Positions 26,839 through 35,808 of a DNA stretch of 64,000 nucleotides are shown one piece after another. The notes under the pieces are model-generated. The model was not told the DNA's origin, ran no database searches, and was given only the letters and a program-made list of their open reading frames with translations. Position 1 is the first letter of the stretch, and each line of letters begins with the position of its first letter. The translations under genes and the position numbers were made by a program. The stretch is from Speluncibacter jeojiensis (GTDB lineage Bacteria; Actinomycetota; Actinomycetes; Mycobacteriales; Mycobacteriaceae), in assembly GCF_029589495.1 (NCBI RefSeq), contig NZ_JAAIVF010000001.1:744001-808000 (forward strand), given 5' to 3'.

Positions 26839-27273
26839 ATGGCCGAGCGCAAGCCGCCGGAGCAGACCTTCGAGACGTGGGTGGACAAGCAGATCCGCCT
26901 GGCGCAGGAGCGCGGCGAGTTCGACGACCTGCCGGGCGCCGGCAAGCCGCTGCCCGGGCTCAGCGGTCCCTACGACGAGATGTGGTGGATCAAGAACCTC
27001 ATCGAACGCGAGGGACTGTCCGGCGAGGCGCTGCTGCCCACTCCCCTGCAGCTGCGCAAGGAGATCGAGCGGCTACCCGACACCGTCGCCGACCTGACCA
27101 CCGAAAAGGCGGTGCGCGAGACGGTGCACGAGCTCAACTCGCGGATCGTGGACTGGATCCGGACGCCGTCGGGTCCGCCGGTCCCGGTGTCTCCGGTGGA
27201 CGCGGACGAGGTGGTCCGGCGGTGGCGGGAAGACCGGCGGCCAGGGCGGCGACGCAGACCATGGCGGTCGTGA
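26839..27273 (+). CDS. DUF1992 (DnaJ-homologue subfamily C member 28-like) protein
   Basis: A 144-residue protein. Residues 8-70 form the DUF1992 core: TFETWVDKQIRLAQERGEF, DDLPGAGKPLPGLSG and MWWIKNLIEREGL. The family is found from bacteria to animals without an assigned reaction. The C-terminal 45 residues (from about 99) turn into a proline- and arginine-rich tail ending RPGRRRRPWRS, encoded in the 140 bp shared with the convergent PAP2 gene. The ATG follows the DUF2804 stop by 19 bp, so the two are likely one transcript. Confidence 0.88.
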   Translation: MAERKPPEQTFETWVDKQIRLAQERGEFDDLPGAGKPLPGLSGPYDEMWWIKNLIEREGLSGEALLPTPLQLRKEIERLPDTVADLTTEKAVRETVHELNSRIVDWIRTPSGPPVPVSPVDADEVVRRWREDRRPGRRRRPWRS

Positions 27274-27775
27274 ACAGCGCCGCGCCGATGGTGTCGGTCA
27301 GGAAGTGGTACCCGCACGCGACCAGCCCGAGCATCCCCAGCACGCTGACCGCCACCGCGACCGTCACCGCCCACCAGCGCAGGCCGACGACCAGCAACAG
27401 CATCCCCATGATCGCGACCACCATCGTGGTGTGACCGCTCGGATACTCCAGGTACGGACCGTTACGCCTGTCGAACATCCGCTTGAAACCCTCGTTGATC
27501 TCGATGATCACCCACGGCGCCACCGCGACCACCGCACCGAGCCGCCATCGTCGCCGCCACAGCGCGAACCCCAGGCAGATCAGCCAGATCGGCCCGAGCA
27601 GCAACCAGTCGGTGAACACCAGCAGCCACCGCGGCTGCACACCGAAGACCGTGTGGATCTGCCGCGCCGCGTCGGCGTCGAATCCGGTCGAATGCCGCCC
27701 GACCGCCCAGCCCAGCAACAGCATGGCCAGCACGCCGATCGGCGGCCAGCACCACAGCGCACGCGTGCTCGTCAT
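27134..27775 (-). CDS. PAP2-superfamily membrane phosphatase
   Basis: A 213-residue membrane protein with five to six helices. The phosphatase signature is partly present: KRMFDRRNG (motif 1), EYPSGHTTMVV (motif 2, catalytic histidine near 117), and CGYHFLTDTIGA (motif 3 with the second histidine and aspartate). The arginine normally found six residues before the motif 3 histidine is leucine. Expected substrates are lipid phosphates or polyprenyl phosphates at the outer membrane face. Its 3' end overlaps the convergent DUF1992 gene by 140 bp, where the protein is a Pro/Ala/Ser-rich tail. Confidence 0.86.
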   Translation of the reverse strand: MTSTRALWCWPPIGVLAMLLLGWAVGRHSTGFDADAARQIHTVFGVQPRWLLVFTDWLLLGPIWLICLGFALWRRRWRLGAVVAVAPWVIIEINEGFKRMFDRRNGPYLEYPSGHTTMVVAIMGMLLLVVGLRWWAVTVAVAVSVLGMLGLVACGYHFLTDTIGAALFTTAMVCVAALAAGLPATAGPPRPRPPETPGPADPTASGSSPRSAS

Positions 27776-27804
27776 CGCATCCCCGGCGGTGTCACACTCG
27801 GAAC

Positions 27805-28053
27805 ATGAGCGAGACCGCCGAGGTGACCGTCTACTGGCGTCCGGGCTGCATGTATTGCATGCGGCTGCGCGCGACCCTGCGCCTGCACGGGCTCAGGCCC
27901 GCGATGCGCAACATCTGGCAGGACCAGGAGGCCGCCGCGTTCGTCCGGTCGGTCGCCGACGGCAACGAGACCGTGCCGACCGTCGTCATCGACGGTGTGG
28001 CGCACGTCAATCCGGCTCCGAGGCTGGTCGTCGACGCGCTGCGGAGAAGCTGA
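27805..28053 (+). CDS. Mycoredoxin-like glutaredoxin
   Basis: An 82-residue glutaredoxin-fold protein: VTVYWRPGCMYCMRLRATL with a CxxC site (CMYC, residues 15-18), the cis-proline TVPTVVID (near 57), and NPAPRLVV. Mycoredoxins resolve mycothiol mixed disulfides in actinobacteria. The middle residues MY differ from the CGYC/CSYC usual in Mrx1, which might alter redox potential. The gene is divergent from PAP2 with 29 bp between starts and convergent with a methyltransferase gene 5 bp downstream. Confidence 0.88.
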   Translation: MSETAEVTVYWRPGCMYCMRLRATLRLHGLRPAMRNIWQDQEAAAFVRSVADGNETVPTVVIDGVAHVNPAPRLVVDALRRS

Positions 28054-28058
28054 ACCGA

Positions 28059-28874
28059 TCATCTGCGCGCGGTCACCGACCACGCCGCCGAACCCAGGTG
28101 GATCCCGTCGCCGCGCTGGTGCCGGTTCAGTTGCGCGCGGATCTCCTCGACCACCGCGTCGACCTGCGCCGGGTCCCGGTGCGACAGCAGTGCCTTCGCC
28201 ATGGGCTGGGTCAGGAAGTGCGCGAGCACCTCGTCGGCATCGGCGCCCACCCGAAGCAGGCCCTCGACCGGTGTGCGCTTGATGTCGCCGAACCCGGCGC
28301 CGGTCAGCAGCGCGGTCACCTCGTCGGGGTCGGCCATGCTGAACGGCGGCTGCGGCGCACCCTTCGGCATCGCGTCGGGGAATGCGGTCACGACCGCGCG
28401 CATGGGCAGCGAGATGTGCGGGTTGAGCTTGGCCGGCTGCCAGCACAGGAAGGCCAGCCGGCCGCCCGGGCGCAGCGCGGCCGCGATGTTCGCGAACGCC
28501 GCGGGCGGGTCCGCGAAGAACATCACCCCGAACCGGCTGATCGCCACGTCGAAGGATCCCGGCGCGAATGCGTGCGTCTGCGCGTCGGCGTCGACGAACT
28601 CGATGTTGCGCAGGCCCTCCGCGGCGGCCAGCGAACGGGCGTGCGTGAGCATCGGCCCGGAGATGTCGACCCCCAGCACGTGCCCGTCGCCGACCGCGTG
28701 CGCCGCGGCCCGGCTCGTCGCCCCGCAGCCGCAACCGACGTCGAGCACCGCATCGCCCTCGCCGACGCCGCCGGCCTCGAGCAGCAGCGGGACGAACCCC
28801 GCCAGCACCGCGTCCTGATGCTCCTGCTGGTCGACCCAGAACCGTCCCTGCGCGCCGTCCCAATCGAGTTCCAC
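28059..28874 (-). CDS. Class I SAM-dependent methyltransferase
   Basis: A 271-residue Rossmann-fold methyltransferase. Motif I is VLDVGCGCGATSRAAA (near 42), followed by VLGVDISGPML, FVDADAQTHAF and FDVAISRFGVMFFADPPAAF, as in the UbiE/Coq5 type (methyltransferase 11/25). SAM binding is well supported; the methyl acceptor is not. It lies alone on the minus strand, 5 bp from the mycoredoxin stop and 58 bp after the TetR gene. Confidence 0.88.
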   Translation of the reverse strand: MELDWDGAQGRFWVDQQEHQDAVLAGFVPLLLEAGGVGEGDAVLDVGCGCGATSRAAAHAVGDGHVLGVDISGPMLTHARSLAAAEGLRNIEFVDADAQTHAFAPGSFDVAISRFGVMFFADPPAAFANIAAALRPGGRLAFLCWQPAKLNPHISLPMRAVVTAFPDAMPKGAPQPPFSMADPDEVTALLTGAGFGDIKRTPVEGLLRVGADADEVLAHFLTQPMAKALLSHRDPAQVDAVVEEIRAQLNRHQRGDGIHLGSAAWSVTARR

Positions 28875-28932
28875 CCGAGGCTCCTTCCGTCCGGTCCCGA
28901 ACGTTACCGGCGGCGCGGGCCGGAAGACGCCG

Positions 28933-29595
28933 TCAGACGCTCAGATGCGCGTATTCGTCCTGCAGTTCGGGGGCGACGAGGGTGCGCAGCACGAAGCCCA
29001 GCTGCGCCTTGATGTAGGCGTCGAGGGAGTAGCGGTGCCCGACGTACCACTGCTTGAGCGCCCAGCCGTGGGCCAGCATCATCACGTCGAAGACCATCAG
29101 GTCGACGTCGACCGGCTGCATCACCCCGTCGACGATGCCGTCCTCGAGCGCGGCCCGCAGCGGCGCGGCGGTCGAGACCTCGAGTTCCTTGATGCGTTCG
29201 CGTCCCTCGGGGTCGAGCGTGCGGCTCTCCCGGTAGGTGAGCACGACGGCGTCGATGTTCTCGTCGACCACCTCGGCGTAGCGGCGGAACCCGGCGGCGA
29301 ACCGCTCCACCGGATCGGTTCCGGCCTCGTCCATGGCCGGCTCGAGCTGGTCCCGGAACGCATCGAGGATGTCGGTGATGGTGGCGAGCAGGATGTCTTC
29401 CTTGCCGCCGAAGTACTTGTAGATCAGTCCGACGCTGACCTTCGCCTCGTCGGCGAGGGCCTGCATGGACATCTGGTGGAAACCGGTGTGCTGCATCACT
29501 TTCACCGCGGCGTCGAGCACCTGGCGGCGCCGCGAGTTGACGCGGACCGCGCGCACGGCCTCGTCCAGGTCGACGGCGGACGGGTGCTTTGCCAT
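28933..29595 (-). CDS. TetR/AcrR-family regulator of the second acyl-CoA operon
   Basis: A 220-residue repressor. Helix-turn-helix: MSMQALADEAKVSVGLIYKYF (residues about 43-63), preceded by RRRQVLDAAVKVMQHTGFH. The C-terminal domain is all helical. AAGGAG lies ten bases before ATG 29595. It is the last gene of the run hydratase-SDR-dehydrogenase-TetR and is the best candidate to bind the TGAATG-type operators at 32483-32518. The ligand is probably an acyl-CoA, by analogy with other fatty-acid TetR proteins. Confidence 0.9.
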   Translation of the reverse strand: MAKHPSAVDLDEAVRAVRVNSRRRQVLDAAVKVMQHTGFHQMSMQALADEAKVSVGLIYKYFGGKEDILLATITDILDAFRDQLEPAMDEAGTDPVERFAAGFRRYAEVVDENIDAVVLTYRESRTLDPEGRERIKELEVSTAAPLRAALEDGIVDGVMQPVDVDLMVFDVMMLAHGWALKQWYVGHRYSLDAYIKAQLGFVLRTLVAPELQDEYAHLSV

Positions 29596-29658
29596 GGCCG
29601 GACGGCTCCTTCGACGGGTGGGCGGTGATGCACCACGGTAGTGGTTCGCGAAGCGCGA

Positions 29659-30804
29659 TCAGACGCCGAGGTCCTTGGCGACGATGGTCTTCATGATCTC
29701 CGTGGTGCCGCCGTAGATGGTCTGGATCCTGGCGTCGACGAACGCCCGCGCCACGGGGTATTCGCGCATGTAGCCGTAGCCGCCGTGCAGCTGCAGGCAC
29801 CGGTCCGCCATCCGCACCTGCAGCTCGGTGGTCCACCACTTGAGCCGGGCCGCCCGCGCCGCGGTCAGCTCCCCGGCGAGGTGCTGGGCCAGGCAGTCGT
29901 CGAGATAGGTGCGGGCCAGATCCAGTTCGGTGGCCAGCTCGGCCAGCACGAACTGCGTGTTCTGGAAGCCGGCGATCGGTCTGCCGAAGGCGCTGCGCCC
30001 GCGCACGTAGTCCAGGGTGCGGGCGAACACCCCCTCGGCGGCGGCCACCGCACCCACCGACAGCGACAGCCGTTCCTGCGGCAGGTTGTGCACCAGTTGG
30101 TAGAAGCCCTGCCCCTCCTCGCCGAGAAGGTTCGCCACCGGCACCCGCATGTCGGTGAAGGTCAGTTCGCTGGTGTCCTGGGCGTGCAGGCCGATCTTCT
30201 CGAGGTTGCGGCCCCGGACGAATCCCGGGGTGCCGACGTCGACCACCAGCAGCGACAGCCCCTTGTGCCGGTCCGGCGAGGTGCGCACGGCGACGACGAA
30301 CAACGTGCCGTTCTGGCCGTTGGAGATGAAGGTCTTGGACCCGTTGACGACGTAGTGGTCGCCGTCGCGCACGGCGCTGGTGCGGATGCCCGACAGGTCA
30401 CTGCCGGTGCCGGGTTCGGTCATCGCGATGCCGAGGATCGTCTCGCCGGTGACGACGCCCGGCAGCCAACGCTGCTGCTGGTCCGCGTCGGCCAGGTCGG
30501 TCAGGTACGGCAGCACGACGTCGTTCTGCAGCGCGAACGCGATACCCGCGGCGGCCGCGCCCGCGCGGTTGACCTCGTCGACGACGATCGCGTTGTAGCG
30601 GAAGTCGCGCACCCCGGGGCCGCCGCAACGTTCCGGAACCGAGAAGCCGAGCAGACCCTGCTTGCCGGCCGCGGCGAACAGCGCAGCGGGCAACCGGCTT
30701 TCGTGTTCCCAGTCCTCGTGGTGTGGGAGGATCTCGTCGCACACGAAGGCGCGGACGACGTCGCGGAACTGGCGGTGCTCGAGCTCGTGGGTGAGGGCGG
30801 TCAT
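29659..30804 (-). CDS. Acyl-CoA dehydrogenase
   Basis: A 381-residue FAD-dependent acyl-CoA dehydrogenase with GIAMTEPGTGSDLSGI (near 125), VRGRSAFGRPIAGFQ, and LQLHGGYGYMREYPVAR. The C-terminal catalytic position is IYGGTTEIMK, with glycine instead of glutamate; NLPQERLSLSV offers a helix-G glutamate, as in isovaleryl-CoA dehydrogenase. AGGAG lies nine bases before ATG 30804. Within the operon it would perform the first oxidation, followed by the hydratase-family protein and the SDR. The substrate is unknown, probably branched or long. Confidence 0.93.
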   Translation of the reverse strand: MTALTHELEHRQFRDVVRAFVCDEILPHHEDWEHESRLPAALFAAAGKQGLLGFSVPERCGGPGVRDFRYNAIVVDEVNRAGAAAAGIAFALQNDVVLPYLTDLADADQQQRWLPGVVTGETILGIAMTEPGTGSDLSGIRTSAVRDGDHYVVNGSKTFISNGQNGTLFVVAVRTSPDRHKGLSLLVVDVGTPGFVRGRNLEKIGLHAQDTSELTFTDMRVPVANLLGEEGQGFYQLVHNLPQERLSLSVGAVAAAEGVFARTLDYVRGRSAFGRPIAGFQNTQFVLAELATELDLARTYLDDCLAQHLAGELTAARAARLKWWTTELQVRMADRCLQLHGGYGYMREYPVARAFVDARIQTIYGGTTEIMKTIVAKDLGV

Positions 30805-30862
30805 GGCGGAAGACTCCTGTCAGTGGGTGTAGGTCATGGCGTCTCCTCGGGTGCCGGGGTGC

Positions 30863-31600
30863 TCAGCCGGCCATCGTCAGGCCGCCGCTGACACTGAGCA
30901 CCTGCCCGGTGATGAACGACGCGGCGTCCGAGGCGAAGAACAGCACCGGGGCCGCGACCTCCTCGGGCCGGGCGAGCCGGCGGAACGGGATGGCACGGGT
31001 CAGCGCCTCCTTGAGCTTGTCCGGCTGCGCCTGGAACAGCGGGGTGTCGGTCGGTCCCGGACAGACACAGTTGGCCGTGATGGCGTACCTCGCCATCTCG
31101 CGGGCCAGCGACTTGGTCAGCGCGATCACTCCGCCCTTGGCGCCGGCGTAGATCGTCTCCCCCGCGCTGCCGACCCGTCCGGCGTCGCTGGCCAGGTTGA
31201 CCAGCCGCCCACCGGTTCCCGATCCGACCATGCCCGGAAGGAAGACGCTGCACATGTGCACCGGACCCAGGTAGTTGATCGCCACCACCTTCTCGGCGAA
31301 CTCGGCTGTCGCATTGAGGAATTGATCCGTACGGTCCCATCCGGCGGCATTGACCAGGATCGACGGCGTGCCGACGGTCGCCTGGACCTCGTCGCGCAGG
31401 GACTCGACCTGCGCCCGGTCCGCGACGTCGACCCGCATGGCATGGATCCGGCCGGGCCGGGTCTCGGCGGTGCGCTTGGCCCCATCCAGGTCCAGGTCCG
31501 CGGCGACGACGGTGTCGCCGCGGTCGGCCAGGCCCAGCGCGATCGCCTTGCCGATTCCCGAGCCGGCTCCGGTGACCACAGCAATGGTGTTGTCAGACAT
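30863..31600 (-). CDS. Short-chain dehydrogenase/reductase
   Basis: A 245-residue SDR. The NAD(P) loop is VVTGAGSGIGKAIALGLADR (residues 8-27), acidic AADLDLDG after strand 2 suggests NAD preference, and the active site is IYAGAKGGVIALTKS with tyrosine and lysine, preceded by NLASDAGR. Likely a 3-hydroxyacyl-CoA or related alcohol dehydrogenase given its operon partners. AGGAG lies nine bases upstream of ATG 31600. It lies 25 bp downstream of the hydratase-family gene and 58 bp before the dehydrogenase gene, all co-directional. Confidence 0.93.
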   Translation of the reverse strand: MSDNTIAVVTGAGSGIGKAIALGLADRGDTVVAADLDLDGAKRTAETRPGRIHAMRVDVADRAQVESLRDEVQATVGTPSILVNAAGWDRTDQFLNATAEFAEKVVAINYLGPVHMCSVFLPGMVGSGTGGRLVNLASDAGRVGSAGETIYAGAKGGVIALTKSLAREMARYAITANCVCPGPTDTPLFQAQPDKLKEALTRAIPFRRLARPEEVAAPVLFFASDAASFITGQVLSVSGGLTMAG

Positions 31601-31625
31601 CAGCTTTCACTCCTGTCGAAACTGG

Positions 31626-32435
31626 TCAGGCCGGGTCTGCGGGGGCCGACGGGAAGTTCGGTGCGCGCTTCTCGCGTAGCGCGGCGGCACCCTCAACGAC
31701 GTCCGTGCCCATGAAGCAGAGCATTTCGTAGGCCGCCGACTGGTCGAAGATCGGTCCGGCCATGCGCAACCAGTTGTTGAGCGCCTTCTTGGTCAGGCGG
31801 ATCGACGGCTGCGAGCCGGTGGCCAGCCTGTCGGCGACCGCCAGCGCATCGGAGAGCACCTGCTCGCGCGGGACCGCCTTGCTGACCAGCCCGATGCGTT
31901 CGGCCTCGATGCCGCCGATCATCTCCCCGGTGAGCAGGTAGTACTTGGCCTTCGCCATCCCTGCCAGCAGCGGCCACAGGATCGCGGCGTGGTCGCCGGC
32001 GGCCACCCCGAGCTTGACGTGCCCATCGCCGAGCTTGGCGTCCTCCGCGCAGATGGAGATGTCCGAGAGCAGCGCCACCACGGTGCCGGCGCCGACCGCC
32101 ACCCCGTTGATCGCCGCGATCACCGGCTTGGTGCAATCGATCAGGTTGTAGACGAGCCGGCTCATCTCTTCGAGCATGTGCGCCACCCGCTCGTGGTCGC
32201 CGGCCATCCGCTCGACCATGCCGAGGTCCCCGCCCGCCGAGAAGGCCTTGCCCGCCCCGGTGACGACTGCGACGCGGGTGTCCGGGTCCGCCGACACATC
32301 CGCCCACACGCGGGCGAGCTCCCCGTGCATCTGCTCGTCGGCCGCGTTGTACTTCTCCGGCCGGTCCAGCGTGATCAGCAGGACCCCGTTGTCGCGCCGC
32401 TCGAAGGTCAACTGCTTGTAACCGGTGAAATCCAT
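31626..32435 (-). CDS. Enoyl-CoA hydratase/isomerase family protein
   Basis: A 269-residue crotonase-fold protein, first gene of the operon. Oxyanion-hole elements are [16 protein letters not shown] (near 65) and [18 protein letters not shown] (near 110). At the position of the first hydratase glutamate the sequence is [12 protein letters not shown], histidine instead of glutamate, so simple hydratase activity is doubtful; isomerase, hydrolase or lyase chemistry is possible. GAGGA is eight bases before ATG 32435. Promoter and operators lie just upstream. Confidence 0.9.
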   Translation of the reverse strand: MDFTGYKQLTFERRDNGVLLITLDRPEKYNAADEQMHGELARVWADVSADPDTRVAVVTGAGKAFSAGGDLGMVERMAGDHERVAHMLEEMSRLVYNLIDCTKPVIAAINGVAVGAGTVVALLSDISICAEDAKLGDGHVKLGVAAGDHAAILWPLLAGMAKAKYYLLTGEMIGGIEAERIGLVSKAVPREQVLSDALAVADRLATGSQPSIRLTKKALNNWLRMAGPIFDQSAAYEMLCFMGTDVVEGAAALREKRAPNFPSAPADPA

Positions 32436-32482
32436 GACTGCCGTCCTCGGATGGTGGATCGCGGGCCCGCCGCCCGCAGAAA

Positions 32483-32518
32483 TGAATGCTCATTCACTGG
32501 TCATGAATGTAAGTTCAT
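32483..32518. promoter_or_regulatory. Tandem palindromic operators (TetR type)
   Basis: TGAATGCTCATTCA (32483-32496) is a palindrome with 6-bp arms. ATGAA (32503-32507) pairs with TTCAT (32514-32518). The second covers the -10 box of the promoter and the first lies just downstream of the start point, so a bound repressor would block transcription. The likely binder is the operon's own TetR protein. Confidence 0.72.
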
Positions 32519-32534
32519 TCCGAGAGGGTGTCAA
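32506..32534 (-). promoter_or_regulatory. Sigma-70-type promoter of the second acyl-CoA operon
   Basis: On the minus strand TTGACA (32534-32529), a 17-base spacer and TACATT (32511-32506) form a near-consensus promoter about 70 bp upstream of the hydratase-family gene. Confidence 0.8.
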
Positions 32535-32632
32535 GGGTCACACTCCGGTCCGGGGTGACGCCAGACGAAGGCGCCGACACAGGTCTCGGCGCGGATCCGG
32601 CCGTCAGCTCAGGTCGATCAGGCCGGCGCCGA

Positions 32633-33049
32633 TCACGATTCGGGCTCGCCCGCGATGTTCACCAGCCAGCTCACGCCGAACCGGTCCACGCACATGCCGA
32701 AGGTGTCGCCCCACGGCGCCTTGTTCAGCGGCATCGCGACGGTCCCACCGTCGGAGAGCTTGTCCCAGTAGCGGCGCAGCTCGGCCTCGTCCTCGCCGCT
32801 GAGCGACACCGAATAGTTGGTCCCGGGCGTGTAGTCCATGCCGGCCGGGGTGTCCGAGGCCATCAGCACCATGCCGCCCGGGGTGGTCAGCATCGAATGC
32901 ATGACCTTGTCCTTCTCGGACTCGTCACCCATCTGGAACTGGCCGAACGTCGTCATGATCAGGTCTCCGCCGAAGACCGACTGATAGAACTCCATCGCGC
33001 GCAGGGCGGTGTCGCGGAAGCTCAGGTACGGGTTCAACGTGGCGCCCAT
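32633..33049 (-). CDS. VOC/PhnB-like protein
   Basis: A 138-residue vicinal-oxygen-chelate protein: LNPYLSFRDTALRAMEFYQSV at the start, FGGDLIMTTFGQ, SMLTTPGGMVLMASD, and GDTFGMCVDRFGVSWLVNI at the end, as in PhnB-like/DUF1338-type glyoxalase homologues. Such proteins are common, single-domain and mostly without known substrate. GGAGG lies six bases before ATG 33049. It stands alone between the acyl-CoA operon and the iron transporter. Confidence 0.87.
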   Translation of the reverse strand: MGATLNPYLSFRDTALRAMEFYQSVFGGDLIMTTFGQFQMGDESEKDKVMHSMLTTPGGMVLMASDTPAGMDYTPGTNYSVSLSGEDEAELRRYWDKLSDGGTVAMPLNKAPWGDTFGMCVDRFGVSWLVNIAGEPES

Positions 33050-33133
33050 GGGATCCTCCGGATCGTCGGGTGGGGTCACCGTTGAGTATCCGGCGTCCGC
33101 GATCGCGGGGCAGCGGGTTTCGGCAGGTCCGCC

Positions 33134-34231
33134 CTATCCGACCCGGACCGCCTCGCCGAGCACGTGCAGGCTGACGTCGGCGCCGACCTCGGGGGCGACG
33201 ACGCTGACCGTCCGCACCGACAGCACGCCGTCGGTCCGCTCCGAGCGGTAGCGGGCCCGCACCTCGTCGCTCGGGGTCAACCGGATCTGCAGCAGCGAGT
33301 CGTGGCCGAGGAATTCGCGTTCGAGCACCACGGCGTTCGTCGCGTCCGAGCCCGGGGTCCCTGACCCGTGCGCTGTGCTCGTGGGCGTCGCCACGATCTG
33401 TTCCGGCCGCAGCATGATCCGGGTGTCGCCCAGCGGGGTGTCCGCCGGCACCGGCACCGGCCCGAGCGGGCAATCCGCCGTCCCCGCCGTGCTCACCCGC
33501 GCCGGCAACATCACCACATCGCCGAGGAACGTGGCGGTGAACAGGTCGGTCGGCCGGGCGTAGAGCTCCTGCGGCGGTCCCACCTGGGTCAGTCTGCCGG
33601 ACTTCATCACCGCGACCTGGTCGGCGAACGACAGCGCCTCCTCCTGGTCGTGCGTGACCAGCACGGTCGTCACCCCCGCCTCACGCAGCGTCGCGGCGAC
33701 CGACTTGCGCATGCTCGCCCGCAGCCCCGCGTCGAGCGCGGTGAACGGCTCGTCGAGCAGCATCAGCCGCGGCTCGCGGGCCAGCGCCCGCGCCAGCGCC
33801 ACCCGCTGCTGCTGCCCGCCGGACAGCTCGTCGGGCCGCCGCGACGCGAACTCCGGGTCCAGCGAGACCATCTCGAGCAGCTCGCCGACCCGCTTCGTCG
33901 ACCGCCGGGCGCGCAGCGGCAGCCCGAACATGACGTTCTGCCGCACGGTCAGGTGCGGGAACAGGGCCCCGTCCTGGGCGACGTAGCCGATGCCGCGCTT
34001 GTGCGCCGGGACCACCGCGGCACCGGAGGCGATCTCGGTCCCGCCGAGCTCGACGACGCCGGCGTCGGGCACCTCGAAGCCGGCGACGATGCGCAGCAGC
34101 GTGGTCTTGCCGCAGCCCGACGAGCCGACGATCGCGGTGGTGCTGCCCTGCGTGACCGTCAGGTCGATGCCGCCGAGCACCTCGACGACGCCGAAGCTCT
34201 TGGTCACGGAACGCACGACGAGGCTGCTCAT
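33134..34231 (-). CDS. Iron(III) ABC transporter ATP-binding protein (FbpC-like)
   Basis: A 365-residue ABC ATPase: Walker [13 protein letters not shown] (near 38), Q-loop [15 protein letters not shown], signature [16 protein letters not shown], Walker [13 protein letters not shown] and switch [11 protein letters not shown]-terminal TOBE-like domain (about 240-365, IMLRPEQIV) is typical for the FbpC/PotA group. ATG 34231 overlaps the permease stop by 4 bp, so it energises that permease. Ends the operon; a 12-bp palindrome at 33097-33108 follows. Confidence 0.93.
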   Translation of the reverse strand: MSSLVVRSVTKSFGVVEVLGGIDLTVTQGSTTAIVGSSGCGKTTLLRIVAGFEVPDAGVVELGGTEIASGAAVVPAHKRGIGYVAQDGALFPHLTVRQNVMFGLPLRARRSTKRVGELLEMVSLDPEFASRRPDELSGGQQQRVALARALAREPRLMLLDEPFTALDAGLRASMRKSVAATLREAGVTTVLVTHDQEEALSFADQVAVMKSGRLTQVGPPQELYARPTDLFTATFLGDVVMLPARVSTAGTADCPLGPVPVPADTPLGDTRIMLRPEQIVATPTSTAHGSGTPGSDATNAVVLEREFLGHDSLLQIRLTPSDEVRARYRSERTDGVLSVRTVSVVAPEVGADVSLHVLGEAVRVG

Positions 34232-35793
34232 ACGCCGGCCACCTTCTGGGATTGTCGGAACAGCAGATACGTGATCGGCAGCGAGACGACCACCATGATC
34301 AGCGCGAACGGCGCGGCGGCCGAATAGTCGAGCTCGCCGGTGAGCGCCCAGAACCGGGTGGCCAGTGTCTCGGTGCCGGTGGGCGTGAGCATGAGGGTCG
34401 CGGTCAGTTCGGTGGCGATGGCCAGGAACACCAGCGCGATCCCGGACGCCGCGGCCGGGGCCGTGAGCCGCAACGTCACCCGGGCGAACGCGACCAGCGG
34501 CGGCCTGCCGAGCGACCGCGCCGCCTCCTCGAGTTCGACCGGCACCTGCGCCAGCCCGGCGCGCAGGTTGACCAGCGCGCGCGGCAGGAACATCAGCGCG
34601 TAGGCGACGAACACGACCGTCGTGGTCTGGTACCACGGGTGCAGCCAGTTGATCGTGACGGTGATCAGCGCCAGCGCGACGACGATGCCCGGCAGCGAAC
34701 TGGTGATGTAGTTGCAGCCCTCGACGATCTTCGTGAAGCGCCCCGGGAACCGCACGGCCAGCCACGCGGTCGGGAACGCCAGCACCACGGTGACGACGCC
34801 GCCGATCAGCCCGTACTGCAGGGTCTGCCCCAGCGCCGGCAGCATCTCGGCGCCGTCCCACACCCCGGCGCCGCCGCGGACCAGCCACCGCCCGATCACC
34901 CACAGCGGCACCCCGAGTGCGAGCACCAGCAGCGCGGTCAGCGCCGCGAACGCGGGCAGTTGCCGCCAGCCGAGCCGGGTGCGCCCCGCGCGTCGCCCGG
35001 TCCCCGACCCGACCCGGGCGTAGCGCGCCCGCCCACGCGAGACCGCCTCGAGCAGCAGCACCAGCAGGCAGCACAGCACAAGCACGGCGGCGAGCATGGT
35101 GCCGGCCGCGCCGTCGAAGGTGGACTGGAACTGCTCGAAGATCGCGGTGGTGAAGGTGTCGAAACGGATCATCGCGAACGCGCCGTACTCGGAGAGCAGG
35201 TGCAGCGCGACCAGCAGCGCGCCGCCGAGCACCGCCAGCCGCAGCTGCGGCAGCACCACCCGGAAGAACACCGCCCACGGCCCGCAGCCGAGCGCCCGCG
35301 CCGACTCCTCCACCTCGGCGTCGAGCCGGCGCAGCGCCGCCAGCACCGGCAGGTAGACCAGCGGGAAGTACGACAGCGTGGCGATCAGCACGCCGGAGAA
35401 CAGCCCGTGCAGCGACGGGATCACCGTCACCCACGCGTAGCTGTTGACGAACGCGGGCACCGCCAGCGGGGCGGCCAGCGCCGGCGCCCACAGCCGCGAG
35501 CCGAACACGGTGGTCCGCTCGACCAGCCACGCGGCGCCCACCCCGAGCACCACGCACAGCGGCACGGTCACCGCGACCAGCAGCCCGGTGTTGACCAGCA
35601 GCTCCCCGACCCGGCCGCGGAAGACCAGCTCACGGATGGTGTCCCAGCCGGCGCCGGCGGTCTCGACCACGACGAAACCCAGCGGCACGAACGCAGCGGC
35701 GACCATCAGCGCCACCGCGAGCACGACGAGGCCAGGGGGGCGTGGGCGGGTGCCCACGCCTCCCGGGCGCAGTCGTTGCGACAGCGCGGTCAT
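34228..35793 (-). CDS. Iron(III) ABC transporter permease (FbpB-like)
   Basis: A 521-residue permease with about twelve helices, made of two fused BPD_transp_1-type halves. EAA-like loops: [20 protein letters not shown] in the first half and [20 protein letters not shown] in the second, both contact points for the ATPase. FbpB/SfuB proteins have this duplicated architecture. It lies 58 bp after the binding-protein gene and overlaps the ATPase gene by 4 bp. The spacer before it contains a 16-bp tandem repeat. Confidence 0.93.
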   Translation of the reverse strand: MTALSQRLRPGGVGTRPRPPGLVVLAVALMVAAAFVPLGFVVVETAGAGWDTIRELVFRGRVGELLVNTGLLVAVTVPLCVVLGVGAAWLVERTTVFGSRLWAPALAAPLAVPAFVNSYAWVTVIPSLHGLFSGVLIATLSYFPLVYLPVLAALRRLDAEVEESARALGCGPWAVFFRVVLPQLRLAVLGGALLVALHLLSEYGAFAMIRFDTFTTAIFEQFQSTFDGAAGTMLAAVLVLCCLLVLLLEAVSRGRARYARVGSGTGRRAGRTRLGWRQLPAFAALTALLVLALGVPLWVIGRWLVRGGAGVWDGAEMLPALGQTLQYGLIGGVVTVVLAFPTAWLAVRFPGRFTKIVEGCNYITSSLPGIVVALALITVTINWLHPWYQTTTVVFVAYALMFLPRALVNLRAGLAQVPVELEEAARSLGRPPLVAFARVTLRLTAPAAASGIALVFLAIATELTATLMLTPTGTETLATRFWALTGELDYSAAAPFALIMVVVSLPITYLLFRQSQKVAGV

Positions 35794-35808
35794 CGCGGAC
35801 GGGTCGTC

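Noticed and set aside
33097-33108. CCGCGATCGCGG palindrome after the iron transporter operon as terminator
   Set aside because: Only 12 bp without loop or T-run; such GC palindromes arise easily in this genome.
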